A stretch of DNA of 64,000 nt from assembly GCF_041434935.1 (NCBI RefSeq), contig NZ_CP107964.1, forward strand, positions 1,612,001 to 1,676,000, written 5' to 3'. Below are positions 1 through 8,349 of the stretch, one piece after another. The first letter of the stretch is position 1. Each line of letters begins with the position of its first letter. Source of the stretch: Kitasatospora sp. NBC_00374 (lineage in GTDB: Bacteria; Actinomycetota; Actinomycetes; Streptomycetales; Streptomycetaceae). Below the pieces are notes generated by a model. The model was not told where the DNA came from. It did no database searches and worked only from the letters and a program-made list of their open reading frames with translations. Both the position numbers and the translations under genes were made by a program.

Positions 1-1941
1 CATCTGCTCGACGTCGTTCAGCGCGTCGAAGATCCGGAAGATGTCGATGCCGGTGGCCGCCGCCTCGTGCACGAAGGCCTGCGCGACCCGGTCCGGATAC
101 GGGGTGTAGCCGACGGTGTTGCGGCCGCGGAGCAGCATCTGCAGGCAGATGTTGGGGATAGCCTCCCGCAGGTCGGCGAGCCGCTGCCACGGGTCCTCCT
201 TCAGGAAGCGCAGCGCGACGTCGTAGGTCGCGCCGCCCCAGGCCTCGACCGACAGCAACTGCGGGGTCAGCCGGGCGACATGGGGCGCGACCTCGACGAG
301 GTCCCTGGTCCGCAGCCGGGTGGCGAGCAGTGACTGGTGGGCGTCGCGGAAGGTGGTGTCGGTGACGGCGAGGGCGTCGTCACCGCGCAGCTGCGCGGCG
401 AACCGCTCGGGCCCGAGGGCGAGCAGCCGCTGGCGGCTGCCGGGCTCGGCGGGGCGCTCCAGGTCGGTCGCGGGCAGGGCGGTGCGCGGGTCGGCGACGG
501 CGGGCGCGGTGCCGAACGGCCGGTTGACCGTGACGTCGGCCAGGTAGGACAGCAGCCGGGTGCCGCGGTCCGCGCCGGTCGGCGCGTCGAGCAGCTGCGG
601 CCGGTCCTCGATGAAGGAGGTGGTGACGTGTCCGGCCCGGAAGTCCGGGTCCTTGAGGACGCCCTGCAGGAACGGGATGTTGGTGGCGACGCCACGGATC
701 CGGAACTCGGCCACCGCCCGCTGCGCGCGGGCCACCGCCGTGGCGAAGTCGCCTCCCCGGCAGGTGAGTTTGACCAGCAGTGAGTCGAAGTACGGGGTGA
801 TCTCGGCACTGTTGTAGGTGCCGCCGTCGAGCCGGACTCCGGCGCCGCCGGGCGAGCGGTAGGCGGTGATCCGGCCGGTGTCGGGGCGGAAGTCGTGGGC
901 CGGGTCCTCGGTGGTGATCCGGCACTGCAGGGCCGCGCCGCTCAGGCGCACGCCGTCCTGGGCGAGGCCGAGGTCGGCGAGGCTCTCGCCGCCGGCGATC
1001 CGCAGCTGCGCCTGGACCAGGTCGACCGAGGTGACCTCCTCGGTGACGGTGTGCTCGACCTGGATCCGCGGGTTCATCTCGATGAAGACGTAGCGGCCTC
1101 GCTCGTCCAGCAGGAACTCCACCGTGCCCGCGCCCCGGTAGCCGATCTCGCGGCCGAAGCGGACGGCGTCGGCGCAGATCCGCTCGCGCAGCCCGGGGTC
1201 GAGGCCGGGGGCCGGGGCGATCTCGACGACCTTCTGGTGGCGGCGCTGGACCGAGCAGTCCCGTTCGAAGAGGTGGATCACCTCCCCGGTGGCGTCGGCG
1301 AGGAGCTGGACCTCGATGTGGCGCGGCCGCACGACGGCCTCCTCCAGGAAGACCGTGGCGTCGCCGAAGGCGGAGGCGGCCTCGCGCATGGCGGCGTCGA
1401 CGGCGGCGGGCAGCGCCGCCCGGTCCTCGACCCGGCGCAGGCCCCGGCCGCCGCCGCCCGCGGCGGCCTTGACGAAGAGCGGGAAGCCGATCTCCTCGGC
1501 CGCGGCCACCAGCGCGGCGGGATCGTCCTGCGGGGCCACCGTCCGCAGCACCGGCAGTCCGGCCGCGCGGGCCGCCTCCAGGGCGCGGACCTTGTTGCCG
1601 GCCAGGCTGAGCACCTCGGCGGGCGGGCCGACGAAGGTCAGCCCCTCCCGGGCGCAGGCCTGGGCGAGCTCGGGGTTCTCGGAGAGGAAGCCGTAGCCGG
1701 GGTAGACGGCGTCCGCACCGCAGCGCAGCGCGGTCGCGACGATGCCCTCCACGTCGAGGTAGCTGCGCAGCGGGTGGCCGGGGGTGCCGATCAGGTAGCC
1801 CTCGTCGGCCTTCTGCCGGTGCAGGGAGTGCCGGTCCTCGTGCGGGTAGACGGCGACCGAGCGGATGCCCAGTTCGTTCGCCGCGCGGAACGCCCGGATG
1901 GCGATCTCGCCCCGGTTCGCCACGAGGACCTTGCGGATCAT
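1..1941 (-). CDS. pyc: Pyruvate carboxylase, N-terminal 647 residues (gene runs off the left edge)
   Basis: Biotin-dependent carboxylation of pyruvate to oxaloacetate (anaplerosis, cytoplasm). The protein starts MIRKVLVANRGEIAIRAF, typical of the biotin carboxylase N-lobe. It has the ATP-grasp Gly-rich loop KAAAGGGGRG near residue 162 and the EMNPRIQVEHTVTEE motif near residue 290. After about residue 540 comes the start of the carboxyltransferase domain, with the signature DTTFRDAHQSLLATR. The presence of both domains in one chain separates pyruvate carboxylase from acetyl/propionyl-CoA carboxylase alpha subunits. The full protein is normally about 1,120 residues, so the rest of the carboxyltransferase domain and the biotinyl domain lie outside the window. 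The ATG at 1941 is preceded by AAGGAG at good spacing. Confidence 0.95.
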   Translation of the reverse strand, partial: MIRKVLVANRGEIAIRAFRAANELGIRSVAVYPHEDRHSLHRQKADEGYLIGTPGHPLRSYLDVEGIVATALRCGADAVYPGYGFLSENPELAQACAREGLTFVGPPAEVLSLAGNKVRALEAARAAGLPVLRTVAPQDDPAALVAAAEEIGFPLFVKAAAGGGGRGLRRVEDRAALPAAVDAAMREAASAFGDATVFLEEAVVRPRHIEVQLLADATGEVIHLFERDCSVQRRHQKVVEIAPAPGLDPGLRERICADAVRFGREIGYRGAGTVEFLLDERGRYVFIEMNPRIQVEHTVTEEVTSVDLVQAQLRIAGGESLADLGLAQDGVRLSGAALQCRITTEDPAHDFRPDTGRITAYRSPGGAGVRLDGGTYNSAEITPYFDSLLVKLTCRGGDFATAVARAQRAVAEFRIRGVATNIPFLQGVLKDPDFRAGHVTTSFIEDRPQLLDAPTGADRGTRLLSYLADVTVNRPFGTAPAVADPRTALPATDLERPAEPGSRQRLLALGPERFAAQLRGDDALAVTDTTFRDAHQSLLATRLRTRDLVEVAPHVARLTPQLLSVEAWGGATYDVALRFLKEDPWQRLADLREAIPNICLQMLLRGRNTVGYTPYPDRVAQAFVHEAAATGIDIFRIFDALNDVEQM

Positions 1942-2307
1942 GGGGGATCTCCTTGTGCGGGTCGCGGTTCCGGCCAGGACGGCCTGCTGTTCGGCGCACT
2001 CGGTTCCACGGTGAGCGTCCGGGCGCAGTCCAGCACCTCGGCGTACGGCACCGCAAGGGTGCCCGCGACCGGTCGGTCAGGTGCCCGCGGTCGTGGCGCC
2101 CGGCCCGGCGCCGGGTCGGCGGCCGCTGCGCCGGATGGTCCAGGTGGGTGGCACCGGGCGTGCGGGGGCCGTGCGCCTCGGGGATGTCGAGCGGGCGCGG
2201 AGCAGGAGCCCGGACGGCGGAACGCCCCGCGCGGCGGGCGCACGGGGCGCCACCGGGCGGGGCGTTCGGCCTGACGGGACCACGCGTACGGGACCACGCG
2301 TACGGGA
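1942..2307. other. Intergenic region with hairpin and tandem repeat, no gene
   Basis: I see no convincing gene here. An 11-bp inverted repeat (arms 2220-2230 and 2257-2267, GC-rich, 26-nt loop) could terminate transcription of the marR remnant. A perfect tandem duplication of 14 bp (ccacgcgtacggga, 2280-2293 and 2294-2307) abuts the stop codon of that remnant. The open frames across this stretch are Arg/Pro-rich and look non-coding. Confidence 0.6.
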
Positions 2308-2637
2308 CTACTTGTTGAGCGCGGCCGACCAGCGTTCCAGGAACTTGAGCAGCTGCTCGCGCTCCTGGTCGTCGAACTCCGCCGCGATGGTCTCCTCGAC
2401 GGCGACGGCCTCCTCGTCGGCCTTGGTCAGCAGCGCCCGGCCGGACCGGGTGAGCCGGGCCTCCAGGATGTGCAGGTGGACGGGGTGGGGCTTGCGCTCC
2501 ACCAGGCCCCGGCCTTCCAGCGTGTTGAGCACGGAGGACATCGTCTGCGGGGTGACCAGGCAGCGGCGCGCCAGTGCGGCGCCCGAGAGCCCCGGTTCCT
2601 CGGAGATGGCCAGCATGACCGTGTACTGGGCCGGGTT
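2308..2637 (-). pseudogene. MarR-family regulator, 5'-truncated remnant
   Basis: About 108 residues of a winged-helix MarR regulator remain: PAQYTVMLAISEEPGLSG leads into helix 2, then the recognition region TPQTMSSVLNTLEGRGLVER, the wing, LTRSGRALL, and the C-terminal dimerisation helix with a normal stop. MarR proteins are usually 140-160 residues. Here the N-terminal helix (about 35 residues) is missing, because homology stops abruptly at about 2635, exactly where a different truncated gene begins on the other strand. The internal ATG at 2616 has no evident ribosome-binding site and would give a protein lacking the dimerisation half. I infer a recombination breakpoint and a non-functional gene. 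Confidence 0.75.
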
Positions 2638-2639
2638 CC

Positions 2640-3392
2640 CCTTCCCAGTGGCTCGGCATCCTCGAAGGCTGCGGCGGCACCGCCGTCGCCGCCGACTCGG
2701 CCACCATCCGCGCCCTGCTCACCTACTGCCGCAACATCGGCTACCCGCTCACCTGGGTGCGGACCGTCATCTGCGTCGACTCCGGCCCGGAGAGCGGCAC
2801 CGCCGACCTCATCCGCGGCACCCTCCCGCGCGCCCGGGTCTGGAGCCTCCACGGATCGCCGGAGGCCTGGGCGATCGGACACAACGGCCCGGACTGCGAC
2901 CGGAACACCTTCCACCCCTTCGGCCACCAGCACGTCGAACTGCGCCACGGCGAGGTGCTGGTGACGACCGTCCACGACCGCCAGGTCGCCCCCGTCCTGC
3001 GCTACCGCACCGGCGCGTACGGCGAGTTCACCCGCTGCTCCTGCGGCGATCCGGCCCCGGCCCTGCGCCTGCTGGAGACCGAGGGCGACGTCCTCGGCTT
3101 CCGCGGTGCCCGGCTGTCCCGGACGGAACTGGTCTCCCTGGTCCGCCGGTTGGCGGAGGTCGAGGACGTCGAGCCCGTGGTGGTGGACCGCGGCCAGCCC
3201 ACCGAACGGCTGCGACTGGAGGTCCGGCTGGACCCGGGCGCGACGGCCGACCAGTACCTGGAGGACTGGATCCGCGAGTGCGTCATCCGCGAGCACATCG
3301 CGATCGGCCAGGCCGTCTCGCGGGCCCCGGAGTCGTTCGAGGTGCTCGCCTCGGTGCGCCCGCGGCTGCGCGCGGGCACGGCGGTCGCCTGA
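2640..3392 (+). pseudogene. PaaK-type acyl-adenylating ligase, C-terminal fragment
   Basis: About 250 residues of the C-terminal part of a phenylacetate-CoA ligase/coenzyme F390 synthetase-like AMP-forming enzyme. The frame opens at the junction with a PSQ-type segment (usually just after the core nucleotide region), continues through RTVICVDSGPESGTADLIRG and HPFGHQHVE, and reaches the adenylate-binding VLRYRTGAYGEF before the C-terminal lid. About 180 N-terminal residues, including the P-loop-like Ser/Thr-rich motif, are absent, so the fragment cannot be an active ligase. There is no plausible start with a ribosome-binding site; the first in-frame alternative start is a GTG at 2757. It meets the truncated marR within a few bases, suggesting a deletion or inversion that removed both 5' ends. 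Confidence 0.75.
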
Positions 3393-3405
3393 CCCTGGCA
3401 AACGC

Positions 3406-3455
3406 CCGGCCGGCGTCGAGCACGGCGCCCGGGACGGACACCACCCGCCGGCCGG
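3406..3455 (+). terminator. Hairpin after the ligase remnant
   Basis: A perfect 10-bp inverted repeat (arms 3406-3415 and 3446-3455, ccggccggcg and its complement) with a 30-nt loop lies 14 bp after the stop codon. There is no U tract, as is usual in this GC class. The long loop makes this moderate evidence. Confidence 0.4.
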
Positions 3456-3544
3456 AGCCGTTCTGACCCGGCATCCCGCGCCGGGCGGCCGGGCGGGCCT
3501 ACGGTGTTGGGACAGTCCGCGCGGCACCGTCGAGAGGCAGCACG

Positions 3545-4075
3545 ATGCAGGAGATCCACAGCATGTTGTTCGTGACCTTCGAGGACACCGACCATGCCCG
3601 GCAGGCGTACCGGGAGATGCGGGAGCTGCACGGCGTACGCCAGGCCGCGGTGATGGAGCGGACGGCCGACGGCCTGCTGGACGTCCCGGAGAGCTGGGTG
3701 CGCGGGGCCGGCGCGACGACGGTGCTCAGCGGGGTGGTCGGCGGGCTGGTCGGCCTGATCGGCGGCCCGATCGGGGTGTTCCTCGGCTGGGGCGCGGGCA
3801 CCGCGCTCGGCGGCGGCGCCGAGTACAAGCGGTTCAACGACGCGGCCGAGGGGCTGATGGTCTTCAGTCGCAAACTCGCCGACAGCACCAGCATGCTGAT
3901 CGTCGACCTGACCGAGTCCTCGCCCGGGCCGGCGGACGCGATCGCGGCCCGCCACGGCGGGCGGCTCGTCCGCCGCCCGGCCGCCGAGGTGGACGCCGAG
4001 GTCCGTCAGGCGCAGGCCGCGGCGGAGGAGTCGCTGCGCGCGGACGAGGAGGCCGAGCGCGGCGGGCACCGGTAG
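3545..4075 (+). CDS. DUF1269-like protein with glycine-zipper membrane segment
   Basis: A 176-residue protein. The N-terminal 50 residues form a ferredoxin-like segment (MLFVTFEDTDHARQAYREMRE). This is followed by a Gly-rich hydrophobic hairpin around residues 58-95 (VLSGVVGGLVGLIGGPIGV, then FLGWGAGTALGGG), a second alpha/beta segment ending in ...STSMLIVDLTE, and a charged Glu/Arg-rich tail. This layout matches the DUF1269 group of predicted membrane-associated proteins, whose function is unknown. The ATG at 3545 is preceded by GAGAGG. It appears monocistronic. The family match comes from pattern recognition only. Confidence 0.6.
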   Translation: MQEIHSMLFVTFEDTDHARQAYREMRELHGVRQAAVMERTADGLLDVPESWVRGAGATTVLSGVVGGLVGLIGGPIGVFLGWGAGTALGGGAEYKRFNDAAEGLMVFSRKLADSTSMLIVDLTESSPGPADAIAARHGGRLVRRPAAEVDAEVRQAQAAAEESLRADEEAERGGHR

Positions 4076-4130
4076 GCCTCCCGTCAGGGTGACACCCGCG
4101 GCGGCCGGATGATCCCCCGGCGCGGCCCGC

Positions 4131-5039
4131 TCACCAGGCGACGTCGGAGAGCCGGACGAAGCGCGCCCCCGCGCCGAGCAGCTCCGGCAGGGCGGCCGCC
4201 ACCCCGCGCGCCGTTCCGCCGGCCGGGTGGTTCATGTGGGCGAGAACGATCGAGCCGGGCCCGGCGCCCAGGAAGGTCCGGCAGACCTGGTCCGCGGTGA
4301 AGGTGGCACCGGCGTCGCCGTTGACCGTGAAGCCCGCGATCCGCGCACCCAGCGCGGTCACCACCTGCGCGGCGACGTCGTCGTAGTAGGCGGTGCCGGC
4401 GCGGAAGAAGGCCGGCGGGCGGCCGAGCAGCCGGGTGAGCCCGTCCTGGTTGCCCGCCACCTCGTCGAAGGCCTCGCCGACATCGCCGGTCCCCCGGATG
4501 CCGTACGCGGACCAGCCCGCCACCGAGAGCGGCCGGTGCTGGGTGCCGTGGTTGCCGATCTCGAACAGCCGGTCGGCCGCGAGCTCCTGGAACGTACCGG
4601 GATTCGCCTCGATCCAGCGGGAGTTGAGGAAGAGCGTCGCGGGCACCCGCCGGGAGCGCAGTTCGTCGATCAGCGCCCCGTCGTAGCCGCTGCCGCCCGG
4701 CCCGCCGCAGGCGTCGAAGGTCAGCGCGATCGCCTGCTCCGTCGCGGGCAGGCTGCTGACCGCACCCGGGGGCTCGAAGTCCCAGCTGCCCGGGGTCGCG
4801 CCCGCCAGTCGCGCGACCAGCTCCGCCCGGGTGGGCGCGGCCGCCGGTACGGCCCGCGCCGCCGGCTCGGGGGCGGGGGCCGGGGGCTCGGCGGGCTGGA
4901 CTGCCGGGGGTGCGGAGGCGGACGGCGAACGCGGCTCGGTCCGCGCGACCGGGCCGGCCGAGGAACGCCGCGAGATCCCGCACCCCGTCACCGCGCTGCC
5001 GGCCAGGGCCGCGAGCACCACCCGGCGAGCCAACGACAT
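4131..5039 (-). CDS. Polysaccharide deacetylase (NodB-type) lipoprotein
   Basis: A 302-residue exported lipoprotein. The signal peptide MSLARRVVLAALAGSAVTGC has a lipobox (VTGC, Cys20), so the mature protein should be lipid-anchored on the outer face of the membrane. A Pro/Ala-rich linker (about 30-70) precedes the NodB homology domain, with motif 1 TFDACGG near residue 108 (catalytic/metal Asp) and motif 2 NHGTQH near 163-168 (metal-binding H-x3-H). The domain ends with VLAHMNHP. Such enzymes de-N-acetylate cell-wall polymers or peptidoglycan; the substrate cannot be told from sequence. I chose the ATG at 5039 because GGAGG sits just upstream and the signal peptide starts there; a longer upstream frame lacks both features. 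Confidence 0.85.
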   Translation of the reverse strand: MSLARRVVLAALAGSAVTGCGISRRSSAGPVARTEPRSPSASAPPAVQPAEPPAPAPEPAARAVPAAAPTRAELVARLAGATPGSWDFEPPGAVSSLPATEQAIALTFDACGGPGGSGYDGALIDELRSRRVPATLFLNSRWIEANPGTFQELAADRLFEIGNHGTQHRPLSVAGWSAYGIRGTGDVGEAFDEVAGNQDGLTRLLGRPPAFFRAGTAYYDDVAAQVVTALGARIAGFTVNGDAGATFTADQVCRTFLGAGPGSIVLAHMNHPAGGTARGVAAALPELLGAGARFVRLSDVAW

Positions 5040-5151
5040 CCGAACCTCCAGGGCCGAGGGAAGAGCCGACGGACCACGGTAGGCACGGCGCGCCGGAGCC
5101 CGCCTCGGACGCACGTCCGTTCGGGTTCTGACGCCGCCTCCGGAGAGCGGC

Positions 5152-5691
5152 TCAGCCGGGCAGCGCCGTCAGGTCGGCCGCGCCGAAGCCGACCGAGAAG
5201 CGGTGGCACCAGATCACCGCGCTCCGGTAGCCGCTGAGGTCGGTGCCGGCCGGGACGGTGTAGTTCTGGTTGCCGACGTTGCCCTTGAGCCGCCCGAGCT
5301 CCAGGGCGCCGTCCCCGAGGGTGTCCAGCCTCGCCTCGGCGGCCGGGCGGGTGGAGAGGTAGACCCGCACGTCGGGCCCCTCGGAGGTGCGCAGGTTCTC
5401 TAGGCGCAGCACGGTGCTCCCGTCCCCCGGCCGCACCAGCCGGGCCGTCCCGCTGGTGGGATGCTCGCCCGACACGAAGCCGCCGCCGACCGGCGCGACC
5501 GTTCCCGCCCCGGCGGTCGGCGGCGCGGTCACGACGGCGGCCGGCAGCGCCTCGTCGACCGTCGTGGTGGTCAGGGCCCGCCAGGGCTGGAACAGGTACA
5601 GCCCGAAGCCGGCGGCCGTCAGCGCGAGCACCGCGAGGGCGGCGGACACCCGGCGCGGGATCCGGCCAAGCAGCGTGACACGGTCGGACAT
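5152..5691 (-). CDS. DM13-domain membrane-anchored protein
   Basis: A 179-residue protein with one N-terminal membrane segment (about 15-35, AALAVLALTAAGFGLYLF) and an extracellular DM13 domain. Domain landmarks are VLRLENLRTSEGPDVRVYLS, LGRLKGNVGNQNYTVP, and the closing YRSAVIWCHRFSVGFGAADL with the conserved Cys. DM13 domains are proposed to act in extracytoplasmic redox or electron-transfer processes; no experimental role is implied here. The ATG at 5691 has GGAGG upstream. It lies in the same orientation as the deacetylase and the phosphatase, about 100 bp from each, so an operon is possible but not required. Confidence 0.8.
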   Translation of the reverse strand: MSDRVTLLGRIPRRVSAALAVLALTAAGFGLYLFQPWRALTTTTVDEALPAAVVTAPPTAGAGTVAPVGGGFVSGEHPTSGTARLVRPGDGSTVLRLENLRTSEGPDVRVYLSTRPAAEARLDTLGDGALELGRLKGNVGNQNYTVPAGTDLSGYRSAVIWCHRFSVGFGAADLTALPG

Positions 5692-5790
5692 CGGGGGCCT
5701 CCAGGGGGGACGACGGCGGGTGGCACTTGCTCCCGGTCAACGCCGTCACCGGGGGCAGCGGTGCCCGTCCGTCCACCCCGTAAGACTCTC

Positions 5791-6915
5791 CTAAGACGGC
5801 CCGAGGCCGGTCTCCGGCAGCCGCACGATGGCGACCATGGCCGCGTCGTCGCCCAGCCGCCCGCCGGTGTGGCGGGCGAGGTCCTGGCACAGCAGCCGCA
5901 GCAGTTCCTCGGGGTCGTGGGCGGGCCAGGCCGGCAGCCGTTCGGTCAGCGGGTAGAACTCCCCGACGGCGTTGCGGGCCTCGATCACGCCGTCGGTGTA
6001 GAGCAGCACGGTGCCACCGACCGGGAAGTCGAACGAGGCGCCGCCCAGGCCCCGTTCGGCCAGTGCGGCGAGGCCGAGCGGCGGGGCCGGCTCCCGGGCC
6101 TCCAGTGGGACGACCCGCCCGTCGCCGAGCAGGAGCGGCGGCGGGTGGCCGCAGTCGACGAGGTGGAGCACCGGGCGGCGGTCGGGGATGTCCAGTACGA
6201 CCGCTGTGGTGAAGGACTCCTGACGGTCCGACAGGTCGTCGGGCCCGTCCGGGTCGGCGGCCACCGTGCCGTCCAGGAAGTCGACCAGGGTGGTCAGCTC
6301 GACCCGGCGGTGGGCGGCGGCCCGGAACGCGCCGAGGACCAGGGCGGCGTCGCCGATCGCGCCGAGGCCCTTGCCGCGGACGTCGCCGACGATGAAGCGG
6401 GTCGCCGGGCCGGAGCGCGCCGCGGCGTACAGGTCGCCGCCGATCTGGGCCTCGGCCTCGGCCGCGACGTAGACGGAGGCGATCCGCAGCGGCCCCAGCC
6501 GGTGCGGGATCGGCCGCAGCACCACCTGCTGGGCGGCCTCGGCCACCGAGCGCAGCCGGGTCATCTCCTGCTCGTGCTGCTCTCGCAGGTAGGCGAAGAG
6601 GGTGACCAGGGCGGAGATCAGGACGAGGGCCGTCGTCTGCACGGTGTGGTTGAGGTCCAGCACGGTGGTGCGGCTGGCGGCGACGACGATCTGGGCGAGG
6701 ACGGCGAGCGCCCCGACCAGGCCGGTGGTGCGGGGGCCGGCGAACGAGGCCGTGACCGCCGGGGCGGCGACCAGGAACGGCCCGAGGTGGACTTCCGGCG
6801 GAGCGAGTACGTCACCGATGCAGACCAGCACGATCAACGCGAGCGGGATGAGCACCAGCGCCCGCCCGGCGCCGCCGGGCCGGCGGAGCGCCTCGGCGCG
6901 TCCCCGGATGTCCAT
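5791..6915 (-). CDS. Membrane-bound PP2C/SpoIIE-type serine/threonine phosphatase
   Basis: A 374-residue protein. Residues about 18-120 hold four hydrophobic segments (for example ALVLIPLALIVLVCIGDVL and TTALVLISALVTLFAYL). A short signalling helix (REQHEQEMTRLRSVAEAAQQ) links to a cytoplasmic PP2C/SpoIIE domain. The Mg/Mn-binding acidic residues are visible in IGGDLYAA, VGDVRGKGLGA, YTDGVIEARN and GDDAAMVAI. Streptomycetes encode many such phosphatases, usually acting on anti-anti-sigma factors; no partner is encoded nearby, so the target is unknown. The ATG at 6915 is preceded by GGGAGG. Transcription is divergent from the hydrogenase operon, with a 234-bp intergenic region. Confidence 0.9.
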   Translation of the reverse strand: MDIRGRAEALRRPGGAGRALVLIPLALIVLVCIGDVLAPPEVHLGPFLVAAPAVTASFAGPRTTGLVGALAVLAQIVVAASRTTVLDLNHTVQTTALVLISALVTLFAYLREQHEQEMTRLRSVAEAAQQVVLRPIPHRLGPLRIASVYVAAEAEAQIGGDLYAAARSGPATRFIVGDVRGKGLGAIGDAALVLGAFRAAAHRRVELTTLVDFLDGTVAADPDGPDDLSDRQESFTTAVVLDIPDRRPVLHLVDCGHPPPLLLGDGRVVPLEAREPAPPLGLAALAERGLGGASFDFPVGGTVLLYTDGVIEARNAVGEFYPLTERLPAWPAHDPEELLRLLCQDLARHTGGRLGDDAAMVAIVRLPETGLGPS

Positions 6916-7102
6916 CCTCCGATCCTCCCAGGGATCCGGGCCCCGGGCCCGGTCCGGCGCGGGTGCGGTGACGCGGCACCGCGGTACGCGCCACTACCGC
7001 GAGCGGTGCTCACCCGGTCGGCGGAGCGGCCGCGCAAGGTCCACCGGTTCGGCCGTATCGACCTCCCCACCGGGGGCGGACCTTGGTAGGAAGATGCCAG
7101 AG

Positions 7103-7118
7103 GACCGATTTGTCGGTC
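7103..7118. promoter_or_regulatory. 16-bp palindrome upstream of hhyS
   Basis: A perfect inverted repeat (gaccga-tttg-tcggtc) lies 32-47 bp before the hhyS start and just upstream of its strong AAGGAGGAGG ribosome-binding site. Its position would suit an operator or a 5'-UTR hairpin in the hydrogenase leader. A second GC-only palindrome (arms of 8 around 6935-6951) is nearer the phosphatase start. No regulator gene is adjacent, so the role is inferred from position only. Confidence 0.35.
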
Positions 7119-7149
7119 TTGTCGTGCCTTCGCAAGGAGGAGGCGTCCC

Positions 7150-8241
7150 ATGGCTTCGACACCGTCGACCACCGAGGCGACATCCCGATCCACCGGCCCG
7201 CCCACCGAGGGCGAGGAACCGGTGGTCCACATTCTCTGGATCAACGCGGGCCTGAGCTGCGACGGCGACTCCGTCTCGCTCACCGCGGCGACCCAGCCCA
7301 GCATCGAGGAGATCGTCCTCGGTGTGCTCCCCGGCCTGCCGAAGATCGCCGTGCACTGGCCGCTGATCGACTTCGAGTGCGGTCCGGTGCAGGGCGCGGA
7401 CAACTTCGTCGAGTGGTTCTTCAAGGCCGACCGCGGCGAGCTGGAACCCTTCGTGCTGGTCATCGAGGGCTCCATCCCGAACGAGGCGATCAAGGCCGAG
7501 GGCTACTGGTGCGGCTTCGGCGACGACCCGGCGACGGGCCAGCCGATCACCACCAGCGAGTGGGTCGACCGGCTGGCGCCCAAGGCCACCGCGGTGGTCG
7601 CGATCGGCACCTGCGCCACGTACGGCGGCATCCACGCGATGGCCGGCAACCCGACCGGCGCGATGGGCCTGCCCGACTACCTGGGCTGGGACTGGAAGTC
7701 CAAGGCCGGTCTGCCGATCGTCTGTGTCCCGGGCTGCCCGATCCAGCCGGACAACTTCTCGGAGACCCTGGTCTACCTGCTCTACCAGCTCACCGGCGCC
7801 GCGCCGATGATCCCGCTGGACGACAAGCTGCGGCCGACCTGGCTGTTCGGCGCCACCGTGCACGAGGGCTGCGACCGGGCCGGCTACTACGAGCAGGGGC
7901 AGTTCGCCTCCGAGTACGGCACCCCCGAGTGCCTGGTGCGGATCGGGTGCTGGGGCCCGGTCGTGAAGTGCAACGTCCCCAAGCGCGGCTGGATCAACGG
8001 CGTCGGCGGCTGCCCGAACGTGGGCGGCATCTGCATCGCCTGCACCATGCCCGGTTTCCCGGACAAGTTCATGCCGTTCATGGACGAGCCGCCGGGCGCC
8101 AAGGTGTCCAGCTCGGCGAGCGCCGCGTACGGCTCGGTGATCCGCCGACTGCGTTCGATCACCACGAACACCGTGGACCAGGAGCCGAAGTGGCGGCACA
8201 CCGGTCGGCAGCTGGCGACGGGCTACAAGCCCCCCTGGTGA
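7150..8241 (+). CDS. hhyS: Group 1h [NiFe]-hydrogenase small subunit
   Basis: A 363-residue electron-transfer subunit of the high-affinity actinobacterial uptake hydrogenase, which oxidises H2 at atmospheric levels. The Fe-S ligand motifs are intact: GLSCDGDS near 34-41, GTCATYGG, VPGCPIQP, and the Cys-rich C-terminal segment with GCWGPVVKCN and GGICIACTMPGFPDKFMP. In the proximal-cluster motif the second Cys is an Asp (C37-x-x-D40), the substitution known for the group 1h/group 5 enzyme of Ralstonia, whose cluster is held by three Cys and one Asp. There is no Tat signal peptide, as expected for this group. The ATG has AAGGAGGAGG upstream. First gene of the operon. Confidence 0.95.
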   Translation: MASTPSTTEATSRSTGPPTEGEEPVVHILWINAGLSCDGDSVSLTAATQPSIEEIVLGVLPGLPKIAVHWPLIDFECGPVQGADNFVEWFFKADRGELEPFVLVIEGSIPNEAIKAEGYWCGFGDDPATGQPITTSEWVDRLAPKATAVVAIGTCATYGGIHAMAGNPTGAMGLPDYLGWDWKSKAGLPIVCVPGCPIQPDNFSETLVYLLYQLTGAAPMIPLDDKLRPTWLFGATVHEGCDRAGYYEQGQFASEYGTPECLVRIGCWGPVVKCNVPKRGWINGVGGCPNVGGICIACTMPGFPDKFMPFMDEPPGAKVSSSASAAYGSVIRRLRSITTNTVDQEPKWRHTGRQLATGYKPPW

Positions 8242-8349
8242 CCGACCCGCCGCCCGGTCCGGGGTCGCGCCCGCCCGCTGCGGCGGCCGCGGCCCCGATC
8301 CGGTGTACCGCACTCCCACGCAGACCTTCAGAAGGGCACGACACACGCC

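Noticed and set aside
380-2722. A 780-codon frame spanning pyc and the marR remnant
   Set aside because: It overlaps pyruvate carboxylase in another frame; the sequence is Arg/Pro-rich and carries no domain.
7150-8241. Tat signal peptide on the hydrogenase small subunit
   Set aside because: The N-terminal 25 residues are Ser/Thr/Pro/Glu-rich with no twin arginine or hydrophobic stretch; group 1h enzymes are known to lack it.
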